Shown here in pieces: positions 51,965 through 59,833 of a DNA stretch of 64,000 nucleotides. A program made the position numbers and the translations under genes. Under the pieces are notes generated by a model. That model ran no database searches. It was not told where the DNA came from and saw only the letters and a program-made list of their open reading frames with translations. Location: positions 248,001 to 312,000 of the forward strand of contig NZ_JAAMPU010000107.1 of the NCBI RefSeq assembly GCF_012911565.1. The letters are read 5' to 3'. Every line of letters begins with the position of its first letter. Position 1 is the stretch's first letter. This DNA comes from Flavobacterium silvaticum. Its GTDB lineage: Bacteria; Bacteroidota; Bacteroidia; Flavobacteriales; Flavobacteriaceae.

Positions 51965-54649
51965 CTAAGCTGGGATTTTCAGCATAAAAGTAACACCATT
52001 GGGCGAATGATTGGTCACCGAAATGCTGCCTTTGTGCATTTCTGCAATTTGTCGTGAAATGGCAAGGCCCAGGCCGCTTCCGATTGGTTTGTTTATGTTC
52101 TGGTTTCCCGATTGATAGAATTTCTCGAATATCGCTTCCATCTCTTCCGGATTCACATTGATGCCGTTGTTATAGACAGATACGATCCTCAAAGCATCCG
52201 TTTTATCGATACTGACGCGAATGTTCCCGTTCTTGGCATCGGCGAATTTGATGGCATTCGATAGCAGATTCGTCACGACCTGCAGGATCAGTTCCGGATC
52301 GTAGTTGGCCCAGACCGGTACATTTTCACCAATCACTTCAAAGAGAATATTTTGATTCGCCATGAGCTGCATCAAGGGTTCGGCAGATAAACGGACGGTT
52401 TCGCGCAAATCGCCTTCCTGCTTCTGCAATTGCTGCCTGCCCGATTCGAATTTCTCGAGATCGAGGATTTTGTTGATCAGACGGTTCAATCGGTCACTTT
52501 CCGACATGATGTTCTGGAGGAATTGCTTGCGAAGTTCTTCGGGGATTTCATCGTCATCGTGCAAAATCTCGCTCGCAGCCCGAATCGCGGTAATTGGCGT
52601 ACGGAGTTCGTGCGTCACGGTATCGAGGAATTCGTCCTTTTGCCTGTCCTTGTGGATAAGCGACGTATTGGCGAGTTCGAGTTCGTTGGATAAACGACGC
52701 AGTTCCTGGGTCGTTTCGGTGAGTTTCCTGTTTGTGATGAGGTTTTCCTTTGATTCTTCGAGTATGCGCAACACTTCGGTCAGGCTGATGCGGTCTTCTT
52801 TGCTTACGCCTTCGATGAGGATTTTGGCAGATGCGGTTCCAATGTGACCTGTCAAGAGATTCTCCGCAAATTTGATCAGACGTGCATCGGCCATCGTGTC
52901 ATCTTTATCGATATTATATTTCATCCGGAAGATACGCAGTGCGCGTGCCGTCCGTTCTTCTCCAAGGAACCGGACCAAAACCTTTTCGATATCACTGATG
53001 TAAGCCGTTCCTCTCCAGACGAAAGAATTTTCGTGGTTGACGATATGGCTGTCGATATTGACGAACATTTCGGCATAATTGCGCTCGCGGTAATCTCCTT
53101 TATAACTGACAGAAACCACGGCAAAACCGACGAGATTGAAAAACAAGCTCCAAAACAACGCATGCGGAATAGGTTCCAGCACAGGCATGCCGAATAAATG
53201 GAACGGCCGCAGCCACATTATTCCGAACGGCCCGTTTTCGTCTATGCTGTTGGCCGGAAAGACCACATCGATGACATATGGTACAAGTAAGGTATAAATA
53301 CAGATTATGGTTCCGATGATCAATCCGGTCATCGCGCCTTTCTGTGAGCCGCGTGTCCAGAAAATCGCACCGAAGAACGACGGCGCCAACTGTGCAATGA
53401 AAACGAATGATATCATCCCGACCGAAACCAGCGAGAAGTTGACCATCAGGTAGCGGTAACTCAGGTATGACAATATAATCAGCATAAAAATCCCTAGGCG
53501 GCGGCTGCGGATGATGCGTCTGTTGTTACGCGCCTGTTCCGCCTGAAGCGACCCGATGAATCCATAAGGAATCAATAAATTATTAGACAACATGGTCGAT
53601 AAGGTAATCGAAGCGACGACAATCATGGAAATCGCTGCCGAAAATCCACCGAGGAAAACCAGCATCGCGAGGAAATCGTTACCGAAAGCCTGCGGAATCA
53701 TGAGTGCGTACATATCGGCGTTAAGCTGCAGCTCCTTGTCGAACATAATGTTTCCGCCCCACGCAATCGGGAAAACGAATAAATTGAACAGCAGCAAATA
53801 AAGCGGGAACAGCCAGATTGCCGTGCGGATATGCTTTTCGCGATTGTTCTCGACAACCGCCATATGAAATTGTCTCGGCAACAGGAAAATGGCGAACATG
53901 GCAAGCATGATATAGAAATACCAGTTGACTGCGCCTTCAATGCCGTGGATGGTATTTTTTTCTTTGAAACCTTCGAGTAATGAAGCTCTCTGGTAAATGT
54001 CACCGAATCCGTCGAATACAAAAAAGGTCACGTAAATCCCAAGAATCAGGAAAAAGAAAAGCTTGAGCGTCGATTCAAGTGCGACGACCGTTACGATTCC
54101 TTTACGTTTTTCGGTCGCATCCACATATCGGGTTCCGTAGAATGAGGAAAAAATCGCGAGGACCAATGCCACATAGGTTGTCGTATCGAGAAATACGTTG
54201 GAGTTATCGGGCGTTTTTGTCAGCACGTGGAAAGTCTCGGAAATCGCTTTGATCTGTAAGGCGATATACGGAATGATCGCAACAATCGTAATAACAGTGA
54301 CGACTGCACCAAGCGCACGATTGTTTCCGTACCGAAGCGAAATGAAATCGGCAATGCTGGAAATTTTATTGACACGTGAAATACGGACGATTTTCTTGAG
54401 GATGTAAATCCAGGCCGGAAAGATAATGATGGGCCCGATGTACGTCGGGAAATACGTCAATCCGCTTTTGGCTGCCGTTCCTATGCTTCCGTAATACGTC
54501 CATGCCGTACAATACACCGCAAGGGAAAGTGTGTAGACATAGGCATTGTTCGTCCATTTGGAATTGCCTTTCTTCTCGGCCCATTGAGCAGCGAAAAACA
54601 GCAGCGCCAGATACGCAAGCAGTATGAGTAAAAGGACGGCGCTATTCAT
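51965..54649 (-). CDS. Na+/solute symporter fused to a histidine kinase (CrbS/CbrA-like)
   Basis: The 894-residue protein has an N-terminal SSS-family transporter domain with about 13 spans (1-500), a linker, and a C-terminal histidine kinase. The H box is DTVTHELRTPITAIR (about 665-680), the N box VVTNLLSNAIKFA, and the G2 box GSGLGLAISRQIAE. The G1 box, usually DNGxGI, is VYNNGINVN, so the adenine-contacting Asp is Asn. The transporter part would sense or take up a carboxylate such as acetate. It overlaps a small membrane gene by 8 nt and stands upstream of the receiver and acs. Confidence 0.92.
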   Translation of the reverse strand: MNSAVLLLILLAYLALLFFAAQWAEKKGNSKWTNNAYVYTLSLAVYCTAWTYYGSIGTAAKSGLTYFPTYIGPIIIFPAWIYILKKIVRISRVNKISSIADFISLRYGNNRALGAVVTVITIVAIIPYIALQIKAISETFHVLTKTPDNSNVFLDTTTYVALVLAIFSSFYGTRYVDATEKRKGIVTVVALESTLKLFFFLILGIYVTFFVFDGFGDIYQRASLLEGFKEKNTIHGIEGAVNWYFYIMLAMFAIFLLPRQFHMAVVENNREKHIRTAIWLFPLYLLLFNLFVFPIAWGGNIMFDKELQLNADMYALMIPQAFGNDFLAMLVFLGGFSAAISMIVVASITLSTMLSNNLLIPYGFIGSLQAEQARNNRRIIRSRRLGIFMLIILSYLSYRYLMVNFSLVSVGMISFVFIAQLAPSFFGAIFWTRGSQKGAMTGLIIGTIICIYTLLVPYVIDVVFPANSIDENGPFGIMWLRPFHLFGMPVLEPIPHALFWSLFFNLVGFAVVSVSYKGDYRERNYAEMFVNIDSHIVNHENSFVWRGTAYISDIEKVLVRFLGEERTARALRIFRMKYNIDKDDTMADARLIKFAENLLTGHIGTASAKILIEGVSKEDRISLTEVLRILEESKENLITNRKLTETTQELRRLSNELELANTSLIHKDRQKDEFLDTVTHELRTPITAIRAASEILHDDDEIPEELRKQFLQNIMSESDRLNRLINKILDLEKFESGRQQLQKQEGDLRETVRLSAEPLMQLMANQNILFEVIGENVPVWANYDPELILQVVTNLLSNAIKFADAKNGNIRVSIDKTDALRIVSVYNNGINVNPEEMEAIFEKFYQSGNQNINKPIGSGLGLAISRQIAEMHKGSISVTNHSPNGVTFMLKIPA

Positions 54650-54836
54650 CGTATCGCTTAAAAATTACAAAGGATACAACGGCCGAGATAAAGAACAACG
54701 AGAAAAAATACATATAAATCACAGGCAACCCGAATACGCTTACCGAAGAATTGAACAACCACACCAACGGCATATTGAACGCCGCAAGCAGTAAGATGCT
54801 GAGCAAAATCATTTTCTGGATATGCCTTTTCTTCAA
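54642..54836 (-). CDS. Small two-span membrane protein before the symporter-kinase
   Basis: The 64-residue product has two membrane spans (about 8-27 and 36-56) with the segment FGLPVIYMYFFSL between and into the second. The form is like the short DUF3311/DUF485-type proteins that accompany SSS transporters, though I cannot name the family for certain. It overlaps the symporter-kinase start by 8 nt, which shows co-translation and suggests a subunit role. Confidence 0.7.
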   Translation of the reverse strand: MKKRHIQKMILLSILLLAAFNMPLVWLFNSSVSVFGLPVIYMYFFSLFFISAVVSFVIFKRYDE

Positions 54837-54878
54837 ACTAAATCGTATTTAAAACCCAAAAGCCCCGAAGGGCCTGGT

Positions 54879-54959
54879 AATTAACAATTAATAAGTAACG
54901 ATTAACAATTAGTAATTTATAAAGTACCACTCTTCATTGTTAATTGTTAATCGTTAATT
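54879..54959. repeat. Hairpin built from tandem 7-nt AATTAAC units
   Basis: The left arm (54879-54920) divides into six heptamers without gap: AATTAAC, AATTAAT, AAGTAAC, GATTAAC, AATTAGT, AATTTAT. The complement of the right arm (54939-54959) divides into AATTAAC, GATTAAC, AATTAAC. The loop is about 18 nt. The element lies between two small membrane protein genes on the same strand. Confidence 0.78.
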
Positions 54960-54961
54960 TT

Positions 54962-55180
54962 TCATTCTTCCTTGTACTCATTGGTCAAGGCATAATAGCC
55001 GAACGTCGCCAGGCCGAGGCAGACCAAAGGTAACAAGATAAAAAAGATGATGATGCCGAATACCAGGTCATCCTGTTTTCCGGAAGAAAGTTTACCTCCG
55101 AAAATATCGATGCAATAGTAAGCTGTCGCGACCGCCAACGCAATCCAGACAATGCCAAAAAGTCTTTTAATGGTTTCCAT
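54962..55180 (-). CDS. Small membrane protein (DUF6814-like)
   Basis: The 72-residue protein has two membrane spans (about 7-27 and 40-63) and the segment KQDDLVFGIIIFFILLPLV. From memory it matches the DUF6814 family, which in flavobacteria is found next to MHS-type transporters, as here (9 nt after the transporter gene). It may be a small partner of the transporter. The heptamer hairpin follows directly. Confidence 0.72.
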   Translation of the reverse strand: METIKRLFGIVWIALAVATAYYCIDIFGGKLSSGKQDDLVFGIIIFFILLPLVCLGLATFGYYALTNEYKEE

Positions 55181-55189
55181 ATGTGTGTT

Positions 55190-56737
55190 TTAGTCGTGAG
55201 AATCGTGAGTTGTGTTGTTCTTTCTGCTCAGGTATATGAGTCCGATGATTAAAGATACGAAGGCGATGATGATCGGATACCATAAACCTTCGAGATAGAA
55301 TTCCGGATCGCCGTTGTCTTTTGCCGCCGTAACAAAATAAGTCGAGATAGCCGGAAGCAGCCCACCGAAGATTCCGTTACCAATGTGATACGGAAGCGAC
55401 ATTGATGTGTACCGGATCCGGACAGGGAACATTTCCACAAGGAAAGCAGCGATCGGGCCGTAAACCATCGTCACAAAAATAACCTGTATGAACACCAGGA
55501 AAACTAAGTACCATTTATCCGCGGACGGAATCGTTTTGGTGGTTTTGGTATCGACCTTGTCTTTTCCTTTGTCGTCCTGGATGCGTTTCCCGTTGTCGAG
55601 ATGGACGGTTTTGATTTCTTCTACAGCAGTTCCGTCAACAAAAGATTTTTTGGTGGTGTAGATGGAATCCGTCTTTGTCCCTTCGATTTCTTTAACGGAA
55701 AACGTGGTAATTGCACTGCCTGCGACTTCGGTTTTCAAAGCAAGATCTGTAGTTTCGTACATCGATTTGTAGATAGGGCGATAAAGCAAAATGGCCAGTA
55801 ACATTCCGCCAAGGATGATGACTTTGCGTCCAATCTTATCTGAAAGCCAACCAAACACCACAAAGAAAGGTGTGGCAAAAATCAAGGCGATTCCAAGAAG
55901 GCTGTCAACCTGGGTCGCATCTACGGACATTACCGTCTTGAGGAAACTCATCGCGTAGAATTGTCCCGTATACCAAACGACACCCTGGCCCATCGTGGCT
56001 CCGAATAAGGCCAACAATACGAATTTGAGGTTGTATTTGTTCCCGAAGCTTTCCTTTAACGGATTGGTCGATGTTTTCCCTTCTGCCTTTGCCTTTGCAA
56101 ATTCAGGCGATTCGTGCATGTTCTTGCGGATGATGTAAGAAACGAATACCATCAGGATAGAAATCCAGAACGGAACGCGCCAGCCCCAATCTTCAAAAGC
56201 TTCTTTTGAGATTACTGCTTTTGTTGTCAGTATTACCACAAGTGAAACGAACAGACCGACAGTTGCCGTAGTCTGAATCCATGAGGTCCAATAACCTCTT
56301 TGGCCTTTTGGGGCGTGTTCGGCTACATAGGTCGCAGCTCCGCCGTATTCTCCCCCCAATGCCAATCCTTGCAATAGACGAAGAATCAGGACGAGCAACG
56401 GCGCAAAGAATCCGATGGTTTCATAACCAGGGATACATCCGATGAGGAATGTCGCGCCACCCATGAGCAGCAAGGTGACCATAAAGGTGTATTTGCGTCC
56501 GATCAAATCTCCGAGTCGCCCAAAGAACAATGCCCCGAAAGGACGAACGACGAAACCAGCAGCAAACGTGGCCAGTGTGGACAGGAATGCTGCTGTCGGA
56601 TTGTCTGAAGGGAAGAATTTGGTAGATAAGACTACCGCGAGGCTTCCGAATAAATAGAAATCGTACCATTCGATAAGCGTCCCGACAGATGAGGCCGAGA
56701 TGACTTTCCAGATACCTTTTGTTGATGTATCACTCAT
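55190..56737 (-). CDS. MFS transporter of the metabolite:H+ symporter type with an inserted hydrophilic loop
   Basis: The 515-residue protein has 12 spans and the MHS signatures GTLIEWYDFYLFG at the start, RPFGALFFGRLGDLIGRK (loop 2-3) and GLALGGEYGGAATYVAEH. It probably imports a carboxylate such as acetate, propionate or a dicarboxylate with protons. Between spans 8 and 9 (about 330-415) lies an extra stretch of about 85 polar residues rich in Lys, Thr and Asp, not normal for the family. It lies in the same direction as the symporter-kinase unit and after the porin gene. Confidence 0.9.
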   Translation of the reverse strand: MSDTSTKGIWKVISASSVGTLIEWYDFYLFGSLAVVLSTKFFPSDNPTAAFLSTLATFAAGFVVRPFGALFFGRLGDLIGRKYTFMVTLLLMGGATFLIGCIPGYETIGFFAPLLVLILRLLQGLALGGEYGGAATYVAEHAPKGQRGYWTSWIQTTATVGLFVSLVVILTTKAVISKEAFEDWGWRVPFWISILMVFVSYIIRKNMHESPEFAKAKAEGKTSTNPLKESFGNKYNLKFVLLALFGATMGQGVVWYTGQFYAMSFLKTVMSVDATQVDSLLGIALIFATPFFVVFGWLSDKIGRKVIILGGMLLAILLYRPIYKSMYETTDLALKTEVAGSAITTFSVKEIEGTKTDSIYTTKKSFVDGTAVEEIKTVHLDNGKRIQDDKGKDKVDTKTTKTIPSADKWYLVFLVFIQVIFVTMVYGPIAAFLVEMFPVRIRYTSMSLPYHIGNGIFGGLLPAISTYFVTAAKDNGDPEFYLEGLWYPIIIAFVSLIIGLIYLSRKNNTTHDSHD

Positions 56738-56849
56738 TTTTTCAGTTTTAGTATTGTTTGGTTTTTAAGATTTTTAGAAATATAAATATTGATAATTTAT
56801 TAAATGATTGCCGATATTAAATTATCATTTTACAATCTTTAATTAGCAT

Positions 56850-58226
56850 TTATAAATAAATCTGTAATTGCAGAATAAATTCACCCTTTAAGGAAGAGTC
56901 GCTTTTGGTCACATATACCGGACGTGTGGAATATTGTGTCGTGATCTTGGCATGATGACCGTCGAGAAAGAAGTTTGCGCCTACATCGAACTGGCTGCTT
57001 GATTTATCCAACGCTTCGAAGTCTTTGTAAGTGTAAGCGCCGAACGGCTGGATACGAACCTTAGGTTTTTCTGCTGAACACGGCAAAAGAAACCCAGCCT
57101 GTGTATACCAGATATTTCCGGTTCCCATTGTTGGCTGCGTGTTTCCGGGACCGGCAAGTGCCGCTTGTCCTGCAAAATCGGGAGTGGCTGAACCTACGTT
57201 CATGATCCCAAGGTTCCTGAGGTAATTCGGCCCGAAATCATAATTATAGAACACACTGTAAGCCGTTATGGCCATTTTCTTTTCCTTTTTTCCGATTGGC
57301 ATGTCCAGAAACGCATCGGCGGAGAGCAAGGTAATATTGTGTTTATCGATGACTCCGTTTACGGAAGTACGTGTAGCATCGGGCGCAGAATAGAATCCGG
57401 CACCCAGGTTAAAGACTTTCTTGGTTCCGACGTAGGTACCTACTTTATAAGGCAGCAGATTCGATTCGATATCAAAAAACTGATACTCGAAGTAACCTGC
57501 TTTTGACCATTTGGTATTTCCGTTGTTGTCGACAGCTACAGCAGCCGATGCATCTGTGACATCAACCGGAACCTGGTTCGTGGCAAAAGGCTTATTATAA
57601 CTCAATCTGTATTCAAAGTGACCGTATTTTCCTTTGGCGAACAATCCCATCTGTCGGGCGAACTGATCTGAATTTTCAATCAACGGCCAGTTGAAAATTG
57701 GCGCATCGACAGTAAGATAGTTCAGCGTAGAGGACATCGTCATACGTGAAAGTCCCATGTAGTAATGCAATCCGCCACCGAGCGAAAGACTGAATTTGTT
57801 GGCTTCGCCTGGCAATACTACGGCGTATTCGTTCCACGCATCGGTAAAGAAAAGTCCCGGCTTCTTACCTTGTCCGTATGCGCCCGTTCCAGATGTTCCT
57901 GCTGCGCCACCATTGGTAAACGTTTGGTTGTTGATCCCAAAGTGCGTCACGATCATGTAGCGTTTGGACAATTGGGCATGAAGCAAAATCCGGAGGCGGC
58001 GGTTGCCAATGTCGGTACTTGAAGTAGCTTCTTCCCCATTTATGGAAGTCCCGGGGTTCATTTCGGTAGACCTGAGCCAGATTTGATTCCAGGCAAGCAC
58101 GCGAAGGTATTTTGTGCCATCATCGTTGAGGTTGAATTTCATCCCGGCACCGTAATCGGGAGAACCCTGGGCAAATGCGGCAGTTCCAATACAGGATAAA
58201 ATCAGCCCTTTTATTAGATTTCTCAT
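56850..58226 (-). CDS. Outer membrane porin-like protein
   Basis: The 458-residue protein has a signal peptide (about 1-20, FAQ end) and many short amphipathic strands ending in GEFILQLQIYL, the form of an outer membrane barrel. The beginning, DYGAGMKFNLNDDGTKYLRV, is like that of flavobacterial porins encoded near carboxylate transporters. It would let the substrate of the MHS transporter cross the outer membrane. It begins the minus-strand group that runs to acs. A 112-bp AT-rich gap separates it from the transporter gene. Confidence 0.8.
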   Translation of the reverse strand: MRNLIKGLILSCIGTAAFAQGSPDYGAGMKFNLNDDGTKYLRVLAWNQIWLRSTEMNPGTSINGEEATSSTDIGNRRLRILLHAQLSKRYMIVTHFGINNQTFTNGGAAGTSGTGAYGQGKKPGLFFTDAWNEYAVVLPGEANKFSLSLGGGLHYYMGLSRMTMSSTLNYLTVDAPIFNWPLIENSDQFARQMGLFAKGKYGHFEYRLSYNKPFATNQVPVDVTDASAAVAVDNNGNTKWSKAGYFEYQFFDIESNLLPYKVGTYVGTKKVFNLGAGFYSAPDATRTSVNGVIDKHNITLLSADAFLDMPIGKKEKKMAITAYSVFYNYDFGPNYLRNLGIMNVGSATPDFAGQAALAGPGNTQPTMGTGNIWYTQAGFLLPCSAEKPKVRIQPFGAYTYKDFEALDKSSSQFDVGANFFLDGHHAKITTQYSTRPVYVTKSDSSLKGEFILQLQIYL

Positions 58227-58354
58227 AGTTGAATGAATTTGGTTGGTTTTAGACTGGAGCCAAATTCAGGATTTCAATCGTTTGAGAAAAGAATGCTATA
58301 TTTTTTTGTAAATGAGTATAGGTTGATTGATTTCAGGCTCATTTTTCAATTAAG

Positions 58355-58774
58355 TCAATCTTTGAAACGCTCCCACTTGATCAGCATGAATTTATCGCCT
58401 AATTCCGTAATGATCATTCCGGCTCCGGACAAATGGCCTTTATCCTTTAAGTACTCTACAAGTTCCAAATGATTGAAAATCTTGTATGTAGGATGATAGT
58501 CCGTGTGCGATGGCTTCTTTACCTTGAATTCCTTAACCCAATTGCTCACCGTAACGTGTGAAACACCAATGATGCGTTCAATCTCACGGTAGCTGATTCC
58601 TTCCAAATACAACTGCAGCGCCTTGGTTACATAATAATTATCTATTCGCTTCCCAATCTTGTTTACCGTGAAATAGTAATTGCATTTTTTGCACAAATAG
58701 CGCTGCCTTTCGTTGACTACGCCGCTTTTTACGATGTTCTGGCTCTGGCATCTCGGGCATTCGGAAACAGTCAT
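58355..58774 (-). CDS. IS1 InsA-like zinc-ribbon/HTH protein, possibly a domesticated transposase
   Basis: The 139-residue protein has an N-terminal zinc ribbon with C6, C9, C28 and C31 (SECPRCQSQ, LCKKCNYYF) and a helix-turn-helix at about 55-82 (SYREIERIIGVSHVTVSNWV), as in InsA of IS1. The C-terminal 50 residues are different, ending in LIKWERFKD. No InsB transposase, inverted repeats or duplicated target is near, and the frame is intact, so it may be a regulator. The ATG at 58774 begins the ribbon; longer starts add no domain. It is upstream of the porin and diverges from the flavin reductase gene. Confidence 0.8.
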   Translation of the reverse strand: MTVSECPRCQSQNIVKSGVVNERQRYLCKKCNYYFTVNKIGKRIDNYYVTKALQLYLEGISYREIERIIGVSHVTVSNWVKEFKVKKPSHTDYHPTYKIFNHLELVEYLKDKGHLSGAGMIITELGDKFMLIKWERFKD

Positions 58775-58843
58775 ATATAAAAAATTTGCATAAATATAGC
58801 AATTTAGCAATTATACAAAAGTGATAACCGTAAAAAAATCACC

Positions 58844-58940
58844 ATTAATTTTTCACATATATAATTTTTAAAGCTATTTATTAGGATGTTATCAACCATC
58901 AGTGGTAAAAACCCGAATAGCTAATTAATTTTTCACCTAT
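58844..58940. promoter_or_regulatory. Direct repeat in the divergent gap at 58.9 kb, possible operator
   Basis: The 17-mer ATTAATTTTTCACATAT (58844-58860) recurs 80 nt later as ATTAATTTTTCACCTAT (58924-58940), a single mismatch. Between them stands ACCATCAGTGGT, a partial dyad. The gap (58775-58995) separates the zinc-ribbon/HTH gene from the flavin reductase gene and holds no reading frame. Confidence 0.45.
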
Positions 58941-58995
58941 TCCGAATATAGCTACCTGCCAAAAAAATCCGTTAATTTGTGAAAACCACCACCAC

Positions 58996-59604
58996 ATGCA
59001 ATTTGACCCGAACCATTTAGATGGATCAGCTATATATAAATTGATTACCGGAGCCGTGATTCCGCGACCTATAGGCTGGGTTTCCAGTATCAGTACTGAA
59101 GGAATCGGCAACCTTGCCCCTTTTTCTTTTTTCAACGTCATCAGCGAAGATCCGCCACATTTAATGTTTTCATGTGCCAGAACCGGTGATCGAAACAAAG
59201 ACACCTTAAACAACATACTCGCCAACAAACAATTCGTTGTCAATATGGTCACCGAGGAAACCGTCGAAAAAATGAATCTCACGGCCCAACTCGTTCCACA
59301 TGACGTCGATGAATTCGAGCTTGCAGGCCTCACTCCCGTCCCATCGGTCAAAATAAAACCAGCCAGGGTCGGCGAAAGCCTTATTCATTTTGAGTGCGAA
59401 CTCGTCCATCATTATTTCATCGAAGGCCACAGCAACGGCGGCGCGGTATTACTGGTCGGCCGAATCGTGATGATGCATTTTGACGACTCCGTTTTACTCG
59501 ACGGCCATAAAATAAACCTCGACAACTATAAACCAGTTTCCCGTCTCGCAGGAGCCAACTATGCTACTTTAGGCGAATTATTCACTATAAAAAGACCGGT
59601 ATGA
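58996..59604 (+). CDS. Flavin reductase family protein
   Basis: The 202-residue protein has the split-barrel FMN-binding fold of the flavin reductase-like (DIM6/NTAB) family, with the typical beginning AVIPRPIGWVSSISTEGIGN and LAPFSFFNVISEDPPHLMFS. Such proteins bind FMN and reduce flavins or, in some cases, a small substrate. It is encoded before the aminobenzoyl/salicylyl-CoA enzyme and could supply reduced flavin or act in the same pathway. The 230-bp gap after it holds no convincing gene. Confidence 0.85.
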   Translation: MQFDPNHLDGSAIYKLITGAVIPRPIGWVSSISTEGIGNLAPFSFFNVISEDPPHLMFSCARTGDRNKDTLNNILANKQFVVNMVTEETVEKMNLTAQLVPHDVDEFELAGLTPVPSVKIKPARVGESLIHFECELVHHYFIEGHSNGGAVLLVGRIVMMHFDDSVLLDGHKINLDNYKPVSRLAGANYATLGELFTIKRPV

Positions 59605-59833
59605 ATTTGGGCAAATCCTTTGGGACCGGGCTGACCCGCTTCACCCGAGCCGCAGGCCAACTGACCGAAGGTAATTCCTTGTTTATCCTTCGTTTTCACA
59701 CAACAAAATTCCAGCTTCCGTTGGTCGCTGTTTTTAGTTGGTTCAAACAGTCGTCTAAACTGTGGGCTTTTGCTTCGCCAATTCGGCCTTTAGCCTCGTT
59801 TCACTCGCATCCCTTTTGCAAAACCGTCCAGAT
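59605..59833. other. Gap of 229 bp before the aryl-CoA hydroxylase gene
   Basis: A frame is open from an ATG that overlaps the flavin reductase stop codon (59601-59837), but its translation has no recognisable segments and ends inside the next gene. The frame of the next gene is also open back to 59762. No promoter box or terminator was found. It is treated as non-coding. Confidence 0.5.
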
